A stretch of DNA of 64,000 nt from Streptomyces physcomitrii. Its GTDB lineage: Bacteria > Actinomycetota > Actinomycetes > Streptomycetales > Streptomycetaceae. The stretch spans positions 1 to 64,000 of the forward strand of contig NZ_JAAWWP010000016.1 in NCBI RefSeq assembly GCF_012273655.1, written 5' to 3'. This document shows, one piece after another, positions 50,645 to 59,436 of this stretch. Within the stretch, counting starts at the first letter, position 1, and the number at the start of each line of letters is the position of its first letter. A program made the translations under genes and the position numbers. Under the pieces are notes generated by a model that saw nothing but the letters and a program-made list of their open reading frames with translations, was not told the DNA's origin and searched no databases.

Positions 50645-51444
50645 TCTTCCTTCCCCGAGGTCGTGACGAGTGCGTCGGTGCGCTGCCGCGCCCAGCGCAG
50701 ATCGGCGAGCAGCCGGGCCCGATCGCCGTCGCGGTAGTCGTTCTCCAGGACCGCGGCCCGCACCGGCACCCGGTGCGTGTGCAGCGCGCGGAGGGTGTCG
50801 TCGAGCCGTCCGGTGCCGCCGCCCAGGGGCGGGGTCGCGCCGGTGGTGGGCGGGCCGTCCTTGAGGTGGACCTGGTCGGCCAGGACGTCGTGCAGTTCGG
50901 CGACCAGCACCTCGGGGGACAGCCCGGCCTCGACCGGGTTGAACGTGTCGAGCACCACGCGGAAGGCGGGGGAGCCGACCCGCCGGACGAGCGCGCGGGC
51001 CCGCTCGGCGGTCAGGACGTTCTCGCTCGCCAGGAGGAGGCCGCGGGCCTCGGCCTCCCCGGCGGCCCAGGCCAGCACCTCGGCGGTGCGCTCCAGGTCG
51101 GCCGGTGTCCCGATCGCGCTGCGGCGGAAGCTGGGCACGAAGGCCAGCGGCACACCGAGCGCGGCGGCGGTGTCCAGAAGGCGTTCCAGGACCGGGCGCG
51201 CGGCCGGTGACATCAGGCCGACATCGTTGAGGTGGTTCCCGGCGACCGCGAGCAGCCGCACACCGCTCGACTCCGCCGCGGCGCGCACCGCCTCGGTCCG
51301 GCCGGGCCCGTCGAGCCACTCGCCGCGGCCGGGCCCGCCGAGGTCCAGTTGCAGACCGTCGGCTCCGACGTCCCGGGCCAGCCGCAGCGCCTCGGGCCCC
51401 GAGGCGGGCAGCCGCCATTCGGCGAGGGCCACTCGGCAGCTCAT
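50641..51444 (-). CDS. Sugar-phosphate isomerase/epimerase (AcbO-like cyclitol 2-epimerase)
   Basis: The 267-residue xylose-isomerase-like TIM-barrel protein contains GADGLQLDLGG, AVAGNHLNDVG, LLASENVL, VLDTFNPVE and DQVHLKDG, the Glu/Asp/His/Glu metal-site pattern of the family. In the acarbose pathway the enzyme in this family (AcbO) epimerises 2-epi-5-epi-valiolone 7-phosphate at C2. Its neighbours kinase, dehydrogenase and SDR are the same as there, which supports the assignment. ATGA overlaps on both sides indicate translational coupling. Confidence 0.85.
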   Translation of the reverse strand: MSCRVALAEWRLPASGPEALRLARDVGADGLQLDLGGPGRGEWLDGPGRTEAVRAAAESSGVRLLAVAGNHLNDVGLMSPAARPVLERLLDTAAALGVPLAFVPSFRRSAIGTPADLERTAEVLAWAAGEAEARGLLLASENVLTAERARALVRRVGSPAFRVVLDTFNPVEAGLSPEVLVAELHDVLADQVHLKDGPPTTGATPPLGGGTGRLDDTLRALHTHRVPVRAAVLENDYRDGDRARLLADLRWARQRTDALVTTSGKEE

Positions 51445-52202
51445 GAGCGGACCGACCGGCTCTGGGAGACCGGCGCCGCGCCGTAGGCCGACCACCACCG
51501 GCCGTCGCCGCCGACCACGAGGGAGTCGCCGTGGTACTTCTCCCCGGAGGTCACGGCCAGCTCCCGGGCCAGCGCGCCGAAGTCGGAGGGCTTCATGTAC
51601 GAGCTGAAGTCGAAGTCCTCGGGGCGCCGGTTGCGGATGCCCGGGCTGTCCACCATCCCGGCGGGCAGCACCTGCACGATGCGTACGGCCGAGCTGTCCT
51701 CCTCCTGGGCGACCGAGTCGAGGAGGGTCTTGGAGGCCGCCTTCGTCGCGGCGTAACCGGACCTGCCCGGACCGGCGTTGAAGGCGACCTCGGACGAGAC
51801 ACCCAGGAAGAGCCCGGGCGCGGCGGTACGCAGCGACGGGAGGCTCGCCGCGAGGGTGTGCCACAGGCCCGTGGTGTTGACGGCCAGTTGGTCCAGCCAC
51901 TCCTGTTCGGCGACCTCGCTGAAGGGGGCGCGCCCGGCGCCGTAGTGGACGGAGGCGAAGCACACGGCCTTGAGGGGACCGGCGGCCAGCTCGTACAGCC
52001 GCGGGTGTGCCTGCTCGGGCCGGGTGAGGTCCAGTGCCTGCCACCGCAGCGCTTCGGCGCCGGGGCCGGTGGGGCGGCTGCGGCTGCAGACGACCACCTC
52101 GGCGCCCGCGGCGGCCCAGGCGTCGGCGATACCGCGGCCGATGCCCGTGGAGCCGCCGACGACGAGGGCGCGGTGGCCGGCCAGCGGGGTGTCTGTCGTC
52201 AT
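51441..52202 (-). CDS. SDR oxidoreductase (AcbN-like cyclitol dehydrogenase)
   Basis: The 253-residue short-chain dehydrogenase has VGGSTGIGRGI (residues about 14-24), SSEVAF with the catalytic Ser and a Gly-Tyr-Ala-Ala-Thr-Lys (YAATK) active site. The usual NNAG is altered (CFASVHYGAG), a deviation seen in SDRs of specialised pathways. In acarbose biosynthesis AcbN acts on a valiolone-type phosphate. Overlaps both neighbours by 4 nt. Confidence 0.85.
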   Translation of the reverse strand: MTTDTPLAGHRALVVGGSTGIGRGIADAWAAAGAEVVVCSRSRPTGPGAEALRWQALDLTRPEQAHPRLYELAAGPLKAVCFASVHYGAGRAPFSEVAEQEWLDQLAVNTTGLWHTLAASLPSLRTAAPGLFLGVSSEVAFNAGPGRSGYAATKAASKTLLDSVAQEEDSSAVRIVQVLPAGMVDSPGIRNRRPEDFDFSSYMKPSDFGALARELAVTSGEKYHGDSLVVGGDGRWWSAYGAAPVSQSRSVRS

Positions 52203-53296
52203 GTCTGCTCCCTGTCGTTGACGCGCACGGCGAGCTTGACGAGGCGCCGGCCGTCGAAGAGGCGGTGCCCCGAGCCCGCCAGGCTCCGCATGAGGCGGGC
52301 CGCACCGGCGAGGTCCGTCTCGTGGGTGATGAGGTCCCGGTACTGCTCAGGGGCGCGGGCGAGTTCCGCGGCGGCGTCGAGGAGGTGCCGGTTGCCCACG
52401 CCCCGGTGGCCGAGCAGGCGCACGCCCTGTGCGGTGGTGGTGACGAGCGCCGGGTCGGGGATGCCGCCGCAGTTGGCCGCGCGGACGGCCGCGAGGTCGA
52501 GACCGGGCAGCGAGGGCGTGGTCGCGCCCGGCGGCAGCCCGCCCACGATGTCCACGGCGAGGTCCGGTGCCGCGGCGGCGAGGACGGCCTCCAAGGCGGC
52601 GAGGGTCGCGTTCCGGGGCGTGGCCAGCAGGGCCGCGACCGGGGCGTCCCACCGCCGGGTGGCCAACTCCTCGATCCCGAGCAGCAGTTCGGCCCGATGC
52701 GGCCGCCCCTGGCTGAAGGCGCGGCCCTCGGGGGTGTGGTGCACCAGCACGACCCGTACGTCCTCGCCGAGCCAGCGGTGGGCGGCGCGGAGGGCGAGGT
52801 GCCCGATCGTGCCGTCGCCGACGACGAGCAGGGTGCGCGGGGCGAAGGCGCGCAGCTCGCCCAGCGCGTAGCGGACCACCGCGAGCGGCTCCAGGAGGGG
52901 GGCCAGGCCGACGTCCGTGGTCGCGGGGAGCGGCAGGACCATGCCGCCGGTGAGCGCGGAGGCGGGCAGCAGCGTGCGTTCCTGCAGCAGCCCGTCGACG
53001 TTGTGGCCCAGCAGGAAGCCCGGGTCCGTCGGATGCGTCGGGTTGACCGCCACCAGGGTGCCCGGGGCGCACCAGTCGGGGGCGCCCGCACCGGCGGCCA
53101 CCACCCGGGCGATCCCCTCGTGGCCGATCACCGGCGAGGGGTCGTCGCGCAGGCCGCGCAGCATCTGGATGTCGGTGCCGCACAGGCCCGCGTACAGCGT
53201 CGCGATGCTCAACTCCCCGGGCCCGGGCGCCGTGGTGGGCCGCGGGCCGACGGACACGGTGGCGCCCGTGCGGATGATCGCGCGGTGCTCGGTCAT
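52199..53296 (-). CDS. Medium-chain (zinc-type) dehydrogenase, AcbL-like
   Basis: The 365-residue protein is a medium-chain dehydrogenase: CGTDIQMLRG (zinc Cys), IGHEGIARVV (GHE motif), GDGTIGHLAL (nucleotide-binding Gly-rich loop). The structural zinc cysteine cluster of classical alcohol dehydrogenases is absent. AcbL of the acarbose pathway is of this family and oxidises or reduces the cyclitol 7-phosphate. Order ROK kinase-AcbL-like-AcbN-like-AcbO-like matches the acarbose block as I recall it. Confidence 0.84.
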   Translation of the reverse strand: MTEHRAIIRTGATVSVGPRPTTAPGPGELSIATLYAGLCGTDIQMLRGLRDDPSPVIGHEGIARVVAAGAGAPDWCAPGTLVAVNPTHPTDPGFLLGHNVDGLLQERTLLPASALTGGMVLPLPATTDVGLAPLLEPLAVVRYALGELRAFAPRTLLVVGDGTIGHLALRAAHRWLGEDVRVVLVHHTPEGRAFSQGRPHRAELLLGIEELATRRWDAPVAALLATPRNATLAALEAVLAAAAPDLAVDIVGGLPPGATTPSLPGLDLAAVRAANCGGIPDPALVTTTAQGVRLLGHRGVGNRHLLDAAAELARAPEQYRDLITHETDLAGAARLMRSLAGSGHRLFDGRRLVKLAVRVNDREQT

Positions 53297-54327
53297 GCCA
53301 CCTCCCCGGCCAGCGCGGCGAGTCCGGCGCCGACGAGTCCGTCCGCCTCGTCCGGTCCGCAGACGAGGACGCGCTCGCGCACCCAGCCGGGCTCCCGCTC
53401 GCTGGTCAGATAGAGACCGGCCCGGTCCAGGTGCCGCAGGAGCGCCTCGCGGTAGTGGTCGCCGAGACCGGCCGCGACACCGCCGGTGAAGGCGACGAGG
53501 TCGATCCCCGGGTCGAGGCAGAGCGCGGTGCGTACGACATCGGCCACCGGGCCGGTCGCCGCGTCGAGCAGCAGGTCCGCCACCGGATCGTCTTCGGCGA
53601 GCGCTTTCGCGAACGCCGTCTCGAAGGCCGCCCCGGCCGCGAGTCCGGCGCCGAGCCGGGACGCCTCCCACCGGTCGGGTGCGCGGTCCCGCACCACCTC
53701 GCCGAGCCGCCGGATGCCCGGACCGGAGGAGAAGGCCGCCAGATGGCCCGGCTCGCCGCAGTCGCAGCGCAGTGCGACCGGAAGGCCGTCGAGTGCGACC
53801 GAGGCGGGCAGATGACCGATCTCGCCCTGCAGACCGCAGCCGTCGACCGGGATCGCGCCGGTGCGCCGGTCCATGGTGCGGCAGGCGATGCCGGTGCTGA
53901 TGGTGGCGAGCAGGATCTTGCCCCGGTCCTGCGCGGCCGGCGAGTCCGCCACGTGCAGCAGGGCCGCGGTGACGTCGTTGACGACATGCCACCGTACGTC
54001 CGGCCGGGCCGCACGCAGGGCCCCGAGCAGGTCGAAGGGCCGGGTGTGCGCACCCCACAGCGGAGCGGAGGCGTACACGGTCCCGGTGCGGTGGTCGAGC
54101 GCCGCGCCGAAGGAGACCCCGGCGACGCCCCCGGGCGGGACCGGCCCGGCCATGGCCCGCACCAGCGCCGACTGCAGTTCGTCGACGGCGGCGTCCGGCA
54201 GGCTGGTCCGGCTCGGCGACGGTCTGCGCCGCACCTCGCGCAGCCCGTGCCCGGGCGACCAGTCGGCCCAGCGCAGATACGTTCCACCGATGTCGAAGAC
54301 GGTGATGGAAGGTGTGGTGGCGTCCAA
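53293..54327 (-). CDS. ROK-family kinase (AcbM/ValC-like cyclitol 7-kinase)
   Basis: The 344-residue kinase has the ATP-binding DIGGTYLRW (residues 12-20), a central VVNDVTAALL and the ROK zinc signature in the order GEIGHLP, then CDCGEPGHLAAF. It probably phosphorylates the 7-hydroxyl of 2-epi-5-epi-valiolone, as AcbM does, or acts on valienol or a similar cyclitol as ValC does. First gene after the MFS transporter (31-nt gap), then coupled to the dehydrogenase. Confidence 0.88.
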   Translation of the reverse strand: MDATTPSITVFDIGGTYLRWADWSPGHGLREVRRRPSPSRTSLPDAAVDELQSALVRAMAGPVPPGGVAGVSFGAALDHRTGTVYASAPLWGAHTRPFDLLGALRAARPDVRWHVVNDVTAALLHVADSPAAQDRGKILLATISTGIACRTMDRRTGAIPVDGCGLQGEIGHLPASVALDGLPVALRCDCGEPGHLAAFSSGPGIRRLGEVVRDRAPDRWEASRLGAGLAAGAAFETAFAKALAEDDPVADLLLDAATGPVADVVRTALCLDPGIDLVAFTGGVAAGLGDHYREALLRHLDRAGLYLTSEREPGWVRERVLVCGPDEADGLVGAGLAALAGEVA

Positions 54328-54358
54328 CGCGGAATCCCCCCGGTGACGATGGTGGCGG

Positions 54359-55540
54359 CTACTGGGCCGTACGGTCTTCTGTCCCGGCCGTCGGCAGCAG
54401 CAGGGCCGCGGCGCTCAGTGCCAGGGACACCACGACCAAGGAGCCGATGGCGGTGCGGAGTTGGGTGAAGTCCGCGACCTGGCCGACGACCACGGGGCCG
54501 AGCAGGAGCCCCACATAGCCGATGGCGGCGGTGGAGCCGATGACGGCCCCGCGGCGCTCCGCCGGGGCATTGCGTCCGGCCACGCTGTACACGGTCGGTG
54601 CCGCCGCCGAGATGGCCAGACCGGTGACGGCGAATCCGGCCAGCGCGAGCAGCGGCCGGTGCGACCAGGCGACGACCAGCACACCGAAGGCGGACACGAG
54701 CCCCGAGAGCAGCAGCACGACACGGTCGGACCACCGGGTGGACAGCCAGTGGCCGGCGAGCCTGCCCAGCGCCATCGAACCGGCGAACACCCCCGGCGCG
54801 AGGCCGGACAGACCGTCCGCGGCGCCGACCCCGTCCGCCAGGAAGACGGCGCTCCACTGCTGGACGCCGCTCTCCACCAGCATGGCGAGCGCGGCGAGCA
54901 GACCGAAGCCGAGGACGACCTTGTCGACCTTGCGGCGCCCGGTCGGCCGGTCCGGCTGGTGGGCGCGGCCCAGGCGCGGAGGCACCCTGGTGCGCAGCGC
55001 CCACGCGCCCACGACGGTGCAGGCCGCCAGCGCGGCGAGCGGCCAGGTGACGCTCGCCCCGAGGGCATGGGTGACGCTGGTGCCGACGGCGCCGGCCAGC
55101 AGTCCCACGCTGAACAGGGCGTGGGCCCGGTTGAGGACCCGTCCGCCCGTCTCGGCCTCGACCGTCGCCGCGAGGCTGTTGATCACCACATCGCAGCAGC
55201 CCGAGCCGAATCCGAAGAGCAGAAGCGTCACGACCAGTGTGCTCGTGGACGTGGCGAGGGTCGGCAGGGAGGCGACCGCGGCGAACAGGACCAGCGAGCC
55301 GATGGCCACCGGCCTTCCGTAGCGGTCGAGCAGGCGGCCGGTCAGGAACATCGCGGGCGCCGCCGCGAGGGCCACGCAGGCGAGCGCGGTGCCGAGTTCA
55401 CCGTCCGAGACACCGGTGTTGTCCTTGATCTCCGGCAGCGCCGCGGCGTACAGGCCCCACAGCAGCCCGAAGACGCCGAAGCCCAGGAAGACGGTGCTGC
55501 CGCGCAGCTTGGCCGCCGGAGGCAGAGCGGTGCTTTCCAT
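54359..55540 (-). CDS. MFS transporter (putative product exporter)
   Basis: The 393-residue membrane protein has about 12 hydrophobic segments and MFS motifs GRLLDRYGRPVAIG (loop 2-3) and GLLWGLYAAALPEIK at the N-terminus. The mid-loop LGRAHQPDRPTGRRK is cytoplasmic and basic. Architecture (ALVESGVQQWSAVFL-type segment and GYVGLLLGP) is shared with the second MFS protein at 62386, so the two are paralogues. Export of the pseudosugar or its phosphate is the likely role. Separated from the SDR upstream by 10 nt. Confidence 0.87.
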   Translation of the reverse strand: MESTALPPAAKLRGSTVFLGFGVFGLLWGLYAAALPEIKDNTGVSDGELGTALACVALAAAPAMFLTGRLLDRYGRPVAIGSLVLFAAVASLPTLATSTSTLVVTLLLFGFGSGCCDVVINSLAATVEAETGGRVLNRAHALFSVGLLAGAVGTSVTHALGASVTWPLAALAACTVVGAWALRTRVPPRLGRAHQPDRPTGRRKVDKVVLGFGLLAALAMLVESGVQQWSAVFLADGVGAADGLSGLAPGVFAGSMALGRLAGHWLSTRWSDRVVLLLSGLVSAFGVLVVAWSHRPLLALAGFAVTGLAISAAAPTVYSVAGRNAPAERRGAVIGSTAAIGYVGLLLGPVVVGQVADFTQLRTAIGSLVVVSLALSAAALLLPTAGTEDRTAQ

Positions 55541-55550
55541 GCCGCTCCTC

Positions 55551-56309
55551 TCAGCGGGCCGCACGGACGAGGGCCGCGCCGCCGTCCACGTTGATGGCCT
55601 GGCCGGTGAGGTGCGCCGCCGCGGGGGAGCAGAGGAACGACACCGCCTGGGCGACGTCGTCCGCCGTCTGCTCCCGGTCGGTCGGCGTGGTGCCGGTGAC
55701 CTGCCGGAGCGGCACCCGGTCGCGTACCACGTCCTCGAACTCGGCCCGGTCGACCAGCTGCCACTGGCGGCTCCAGACGAACCCGGGGCGGACGAGGTTG
55801 GCCCGGATCCCGCGGTCGGCCAGGAGCACGGCGAGCGAGTCGTTCCAGTGCTCCAGGGCGGCCTTGGCGGCCCCGTACGCGGGCGAGACGACCCAGGGCA
55901 TGGTGGCGGCGATGGAGCTGACCTGGCAGATCGCGCCGCCCGGCACGAGGCGTCCGGCGAGGAGCCGGGTGACCCGGTAGACGCCGGAGAGGTTGAGGTC
56001 GACGATGTCGTCCCAGACCTCCGGCGGCGGCCAGGCCACGTCCTCGATGGGCTCCAGCGGCGGCTGCCGCTCGCCGCCGAGGACGTTGACGAGGACGGTG
56101 ATCTCCTCGGGCACGGCCTCGGCGAGGGCGGCAAGGCCCTCCTCGGTGCGCAGGTCGCAGCGCAGCGCCTCCGCGCCGTCGGGCAGGGAGCCCGGCGGGT
56201 CCGCCACGTCGACGGCGATCACCCGGGAGACGACCTTCTCCGCGAGCAGGGTGTGCACCACGGCACGACCGATTCCGCCGCTGGCGGCGGTGACGACGGC
56301 GACGCTCAT
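55551..56309 (-). CDS. SDR oxidoreductase of the cyclitol cluster
   Basis: The 252-residue protein has VTAASGGIGRAVV (nucleotide loop), VNVLGG replacing the usual NNAG, SSIAA with the catalytic Ser, and YGAAKAALEHW with Tyr and Lys. The product context suggests a further oxidation or reduction of a sugar or cyclitol, or formation of the 1,5-anhydro unit if the product is salbostatin-like; no direct evidence separates these. It overlaps the TreT-like gene by 4 nt. Confidence 0.83.
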   Translation of the reverse strand: MSVAVVTAASGGIGRAVVHTLLAEKVVSRVIAVDVADPPGSLPDGAEALRCDLRTEEGLAALAEAVPEEITVLVNVLGGERQPPLEPIEDVAWPPPEVWDDIVDLNLSGVYRVTRLLAGRLVPGGAICQVSSIAATMPWVVSPAYGAAKAALEHWNDSLAVLLADRGIRANLVRPGFVWSRQWQLVDRAEFEDVVRDRVPLRQVTGTTPTDREQTADDVAQAVSFLCSPAAAHLTGQAINVDGGAALVRAAR

Positions 56310-57592
56310 GCGAGGGCCTCCTCTGCCGAGCCGGCGATGGCTCCGTAGTCCGTGACGAGCCGTGTCATCGTGTAGCGCTCCAGGGTGTCGTTGCGGGCCT
56401 GCTCGCCGAGCCGGCGGCGCAGGGCGGGGTCGTCGAGAAGCCGGGTGAGCGCGGCCCGTACCCCGGCGAGGTCGGTCGGCTCGACCAGGAGGCCGTTGCG
56501 CTCGTGGATCACCTGCTGCCGCAGTCCGCCCACCGAAGAGGCCACCACCGCCCGGCCCTTGACCATCGCCTCGGTCACGGTCAGGCCGAAGCCCTCCTCC
56601 AGGCTCTTCTGCAGCACCACGTCCGCGCGGCGCTGCAGCGCGTTCACGAGCAGCGCGTTGCCCAGCGGGTCGCGCATCGAGACATTGACCAGATGGACGC
56701 GCGCCCGGTCCGCCGGGGCCAGTTCGGCGAGCGTCTTCTCCACGTCGGCGAGGACGGCCAGGCCTTCCGGGTCGTCCGGTATCTCGGTGGGGTCCGTGCC
56801 CGCGAGGACCAGGTGCACATCCGGGGCGAGACCCGCGAGGCAACGCACCACGCCCGGCATGTCCTTGAGCGGATCCCAGCGGGAGACCTGCAGGACGACC
56901 CGGGCGCCCTCCGGCAGCGTCGTCTGCTGGACGACCCTGACGTCCGGGGCCGTGCGGTCCGCGGTGAGTCCGGCCCTGTCCAGCAGCGCGGCGACCTCCG
57001 CCGGCTCCAGATGCCGGTTCTTCGGGGCCGAGGGGTCGATCGCCGGGGCGGCGACGAACCTCCTGGCGAGCGGTACGGAGGGGGGCGCGAACTCCGGCAG
57101 GGTGGTGACCACCGCGTCGACCGCGGACAGTTCGGCCGCGAAGGCGCGCCAGACGGCACCCGGTCCCCGGTCCGGGGGGATGTCCGCGCCGACATGGCAG
57201 TGCCAGGCGACGCGGGCGCCGGTGGCGCTCAGCATCGGGGCGAGTCCGAGCGTCTGCGGATCGTGCAGGACCACCACGTCGTCGCGGGTGAGCCACTCGG
57301 TGAACCAGGCGGCCTGCGGGGCCAGCCGCTCGCGGTAGGTCCGCACGGACCCGGGCCGGAGCCGGTCCGGATCGGCCGTGCCGTGCAGCAGGTGATGCAG
57401 GAGCTTGGTCACCGCGTAGAAGTCCTCGTCGCCGCCGATCACGGCCCAGCCGGCGTTCAGCCCGGCGGCCTGCTGGCAGGGCACCAGGCCGTGCAGCAGC
57501 TCCGCGACTCCGCCGCCGCGGGCCGTCGCGTTGACGTGGACGAGCCTTCGGCGCTCGCCGGTGGGTCGGACCTCCCATGCCGGTGTCGGCAT
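56306..57592 (-). CDS. TreT-like GT4 glycosyltransferase (trehalose-synthase type)
   Basis: The 428-residue protein matches trehalose glycosyltransferring synthase (TreT): LVHVNATARGGGVAELLHGLV at the N-terminus, AGWAVIGGDEDFYAVTKLLHHLLHG (residues 49-73, read in parts), WHCHVGAD, LVLAGTD, and the C-terminal EGFGLTVTEAMVKGRAVVASSVGG donor-binding block. TreT joins NDP-glucose and glucose to trehalose by a retaining alpha-1,1 bond. In a cyclitol cluster it may make trehalose or an amino-/pseudotrehalose moiety. AAGGAG precedes the ATG. Confidence 0.88.
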   Translation of the reverse strand: MPTPAWEVRPTGERRRLVHVNATARGGGVAELLHGLVPCQQAAGLNAGWAVIGGDEDFYAVTKLLHHLLHGTADPDRLRPGSVRTYRERLAPQAAWFTEWLTRDDVVVLHDPQTLGLAPMLSATGARVAWHCHVGADIPPDRGPGAVWRAFAAELSAVDAVVTTLPEFAPPSVPLARRFVAAPAIDPSAPKNRHLEPAEVAALLDRAGLTADRTAPDVRVVQQTTLPEGARVVLQVSRWDPLKDMPGVVRCLAGLAPDVHLVLAGTDPTEIPDDPEGLAVLADVEKTLAELAPADRARVHLVNVSMRDPLGNALLVNALQRRADVVLQKSLEEGFGLTVTEAMVKGRAVVASSVGGLRQQVIHERNGLLVEPTDLAGVRAALTRLLDDPALRRRLGEQARNDTLERYTMTRLVTDYGAIAGSAEEALA

Positions 57593-58087
57593 GTGCTCTC
57601 CTTCGCTCTGCGTCGATTGCCGGCGGCGACCCATGACGGGCTGCCGACCTCGGTGGGTTGACCGGGCGCTTCGGGTGGTCCCGCGCGGGACCGGGGCCGC
57701 GCGGGTGGCGCCTCGGGAGCCGTTGCCCGGCGCGCTCTTGCACACCACCGGCCGCCCCGGTGGTTCTTTCCTCCTCAGGGCGTCCGTCCCCGGGTTTTCG
57801 GGCTCCTTCGCCCCGGACCCTTTCGCCGGTCGCGTCGCCGGCCGCCGTAATAGACGGTGGCATGGTGAACGGAGGCGCCGCGGGCAGAAGTCGAAATGTT
57901 CACCGCACCTCCAAAAGTCTCGGGGAATCCGTGGGATCAAAAGCTGCGCCGCTTGCCGAAACCGGCGGACGGTGCATTTAACGAAACGGCAACTCGGGTG
58001 TGACATCGATTGTTTTCGGACATCGGCCGACCGTTCGGCAGCACAGGCGGAACAACATGCTCCGTATCCCGGAAGATTGACCGAGAA
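57593..58087. other. Intergenic region inside the cyclitol cluster
   Basis: This 495-bp gene-free stretch separates the TreT-like and GT4 genes, both on the minus strand. Its right half (57860-58080) is clearly lower in GC. It must hold the promoter for the eight genes from TreT-like to the cyclase, but I could not pick a -35/-10 pair with confidence; TATTAC on the minus strand near 57850 is one -10 candidate. A short GCCGA/TCGGC hairpin lies near 58027-58040. Confidence 0.5.
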
Positions 58088-59353
58088 TCATTGCTGGAGG
58101 GCGCTCCTGCCCATCTCGGAGAAACTGCGCCAGGCCCGCATCAGATCTCTGCGGAACCAGGGGACGGAGATCTGCCCTTCCAGCAGCCTGCGCAGTTCCG
58201 CGCCGCGCCGGAACAGGTCCACGGAGGCGATCCGTTCGATCAGTTTCACCAGACCGTTCGCGGTGGGCTCGTATCTGGCGTCGGCGGGGAAGAATCTGGC
58301 GGCCTCGACGGGGCGGGAATCGGGGACGACGGTGGACAGGCCGCTCAGCGCGGCTTCGAGTGGGGTGATGCCCAAGGTCTCGTACCGTGAGGTGCAGACG
58401 AACACCGATGTCCGCCGGGCCGTCCGGAACACCGCGTAGAGTTCGCCCTTCGTGAGTCTCGGGGTCAGCAGGAATCTGTCGGCATGGTGTGCCGGGACTT
58501 CTCTGACAAGCGATTTGCGCAGGACGTCGTCGCATTCGTCGCCGCCGATCAGCAGGACCTTCACGGGAAGTCCCCGCTCCATCAGTTGCGTGGCCGCGCT
58601 GATCAGCAGGTCGAGGTTCTTGAAGTAGTCGAGTCGGGCCACGGCGGTGCACAGGAGAAACGGCGCCGATTCGATGAAACGCAGGATGCCGGCCGGCGGG
58701 CGGACACTCGGGATCTCCGGGCGTATGGGCGGGCTGACCTCGCGCATACGTGCCGGATCCATTCCCTGTCCGACCAGGTAGTCGCGCTGCATCCTGGAGT
58801 GCTGCATCACGAAGATATGGCGTGCGGCGACGAGTTCGAGGAGTCCTTGTTCCTGCTGGCGCATGAGGTGCAGGGCCTTCTCCGCGCTTCCGAATGCCTG
58901 GAAGGTGTCCTGAGTGGAGAACCGGTCCGCGAAGTCGTCGAAGAAAGGGCCGTGATGGGTGACGCAGGCGGGTAAGTCACGGGGGTGATACCTCAGCAGC
59001 GTATCGGTCTGGTAGTAGAGCATGGGCGGGCCCGTGGCGGTGGCCGCCGCCCGGTGGGTCAGCTCTTCGGCCGCACTGCGGAGCGCACCCCGCAACTCCC
59101 CGGTGGGCATGGAGAAGTTGAAGCGCAATTCCACGCAGGGCATGCCGTTCCTGGTGACCGGGTGCAGCGTCGGTGTCCGCTGACCCTCCTGCCTTTTGTA
59201 CAGGATGACGCCGGAGAAGACCCCGGCTTCCTCGAAGCAGGCGGCCGCCTCCAGGGCGAAGGAGGTGGCGCCCACCCGGGCGGCCGCCCCGCGCGATCTC
59301 GGAAAGTAATTGCTGTTGACAACCAGGACACCGGGAAGAAGTTCCCCATTCAC
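58088..59353 (-). CDS. GT4-family glycosyltransferase
   Basis: The 421-residue protein (from GTG 59353) is a GT-B fold glycosyltransferase. The N-terminal acceptor half has PGVLVVNSNYFPRSRGAA and TTGPP-like loops, and the donor half has LCTAVARLDYFKNLDLLISA and the CTSRYETLGITPLEAALSG donor-binding motif with its Glu. Alternative starts are GTG 59440, whose GTGA overlaps the LuxR stop, and GTG 59443; none has a good ribosome-binding site. A leucine codon at 58973-58975 is TTA. It may add glucose to the pseudodisaccharide core. Lower GC use than its neighbours. Confidence 0.85.
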   Translation of the reverse strand: MNGELLPGVLVVNSNYFPRSRGAAARVGATSFALEAAACFEEAGVFSGVILYKRQEGQRTPTLHPVTRNGMPCVELRFNFSMPTGELRGALRSAAEELTHRAAATATGPPMLYYQTDTLLRYHPRDLPACVTHHGPFFDDFADRFSTQDTFQAFGSAEKALHLMRQQEQGLLELVAARHIFVMQHSRMQRDYLVGQGMDPARMREVSPPIRPEIPSVRPPAGILRFIESAPFLLCTAVARLDYFKNLDLLISAATQLMERGLPVKVLLIGGDECDDVLRKSLVREVPAHHADRFLLTPRLTKGELYAVFRTARRTSVFVCTSRYETLGITPLEAALSGLSTVVPDSRPVEAARFFPADARYEPTANGLVKLIERIASVDLFRRGAELRRLLEGQISVPWFRRDLMRAWRSFSEMGRSALQQ

Positions 59354-59436
59354 AGAAACACCGTTCTCTGGTGTGGCGCGGTGGTCGGCTCGAAGCGGCG
59401 GTCCGCCGTGCGGAGCACCGATCCGGTGAGGGGGAC

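Noticed and set aside
57531..58439. Plus-strand open frame crossing the intergenic region in the cyclitol cluster
   Set aside because: It starts inside the TreT-like gene and ends inside the GT4 gene on the other strand, with a changing composition and no motif, so it is a chance frame.
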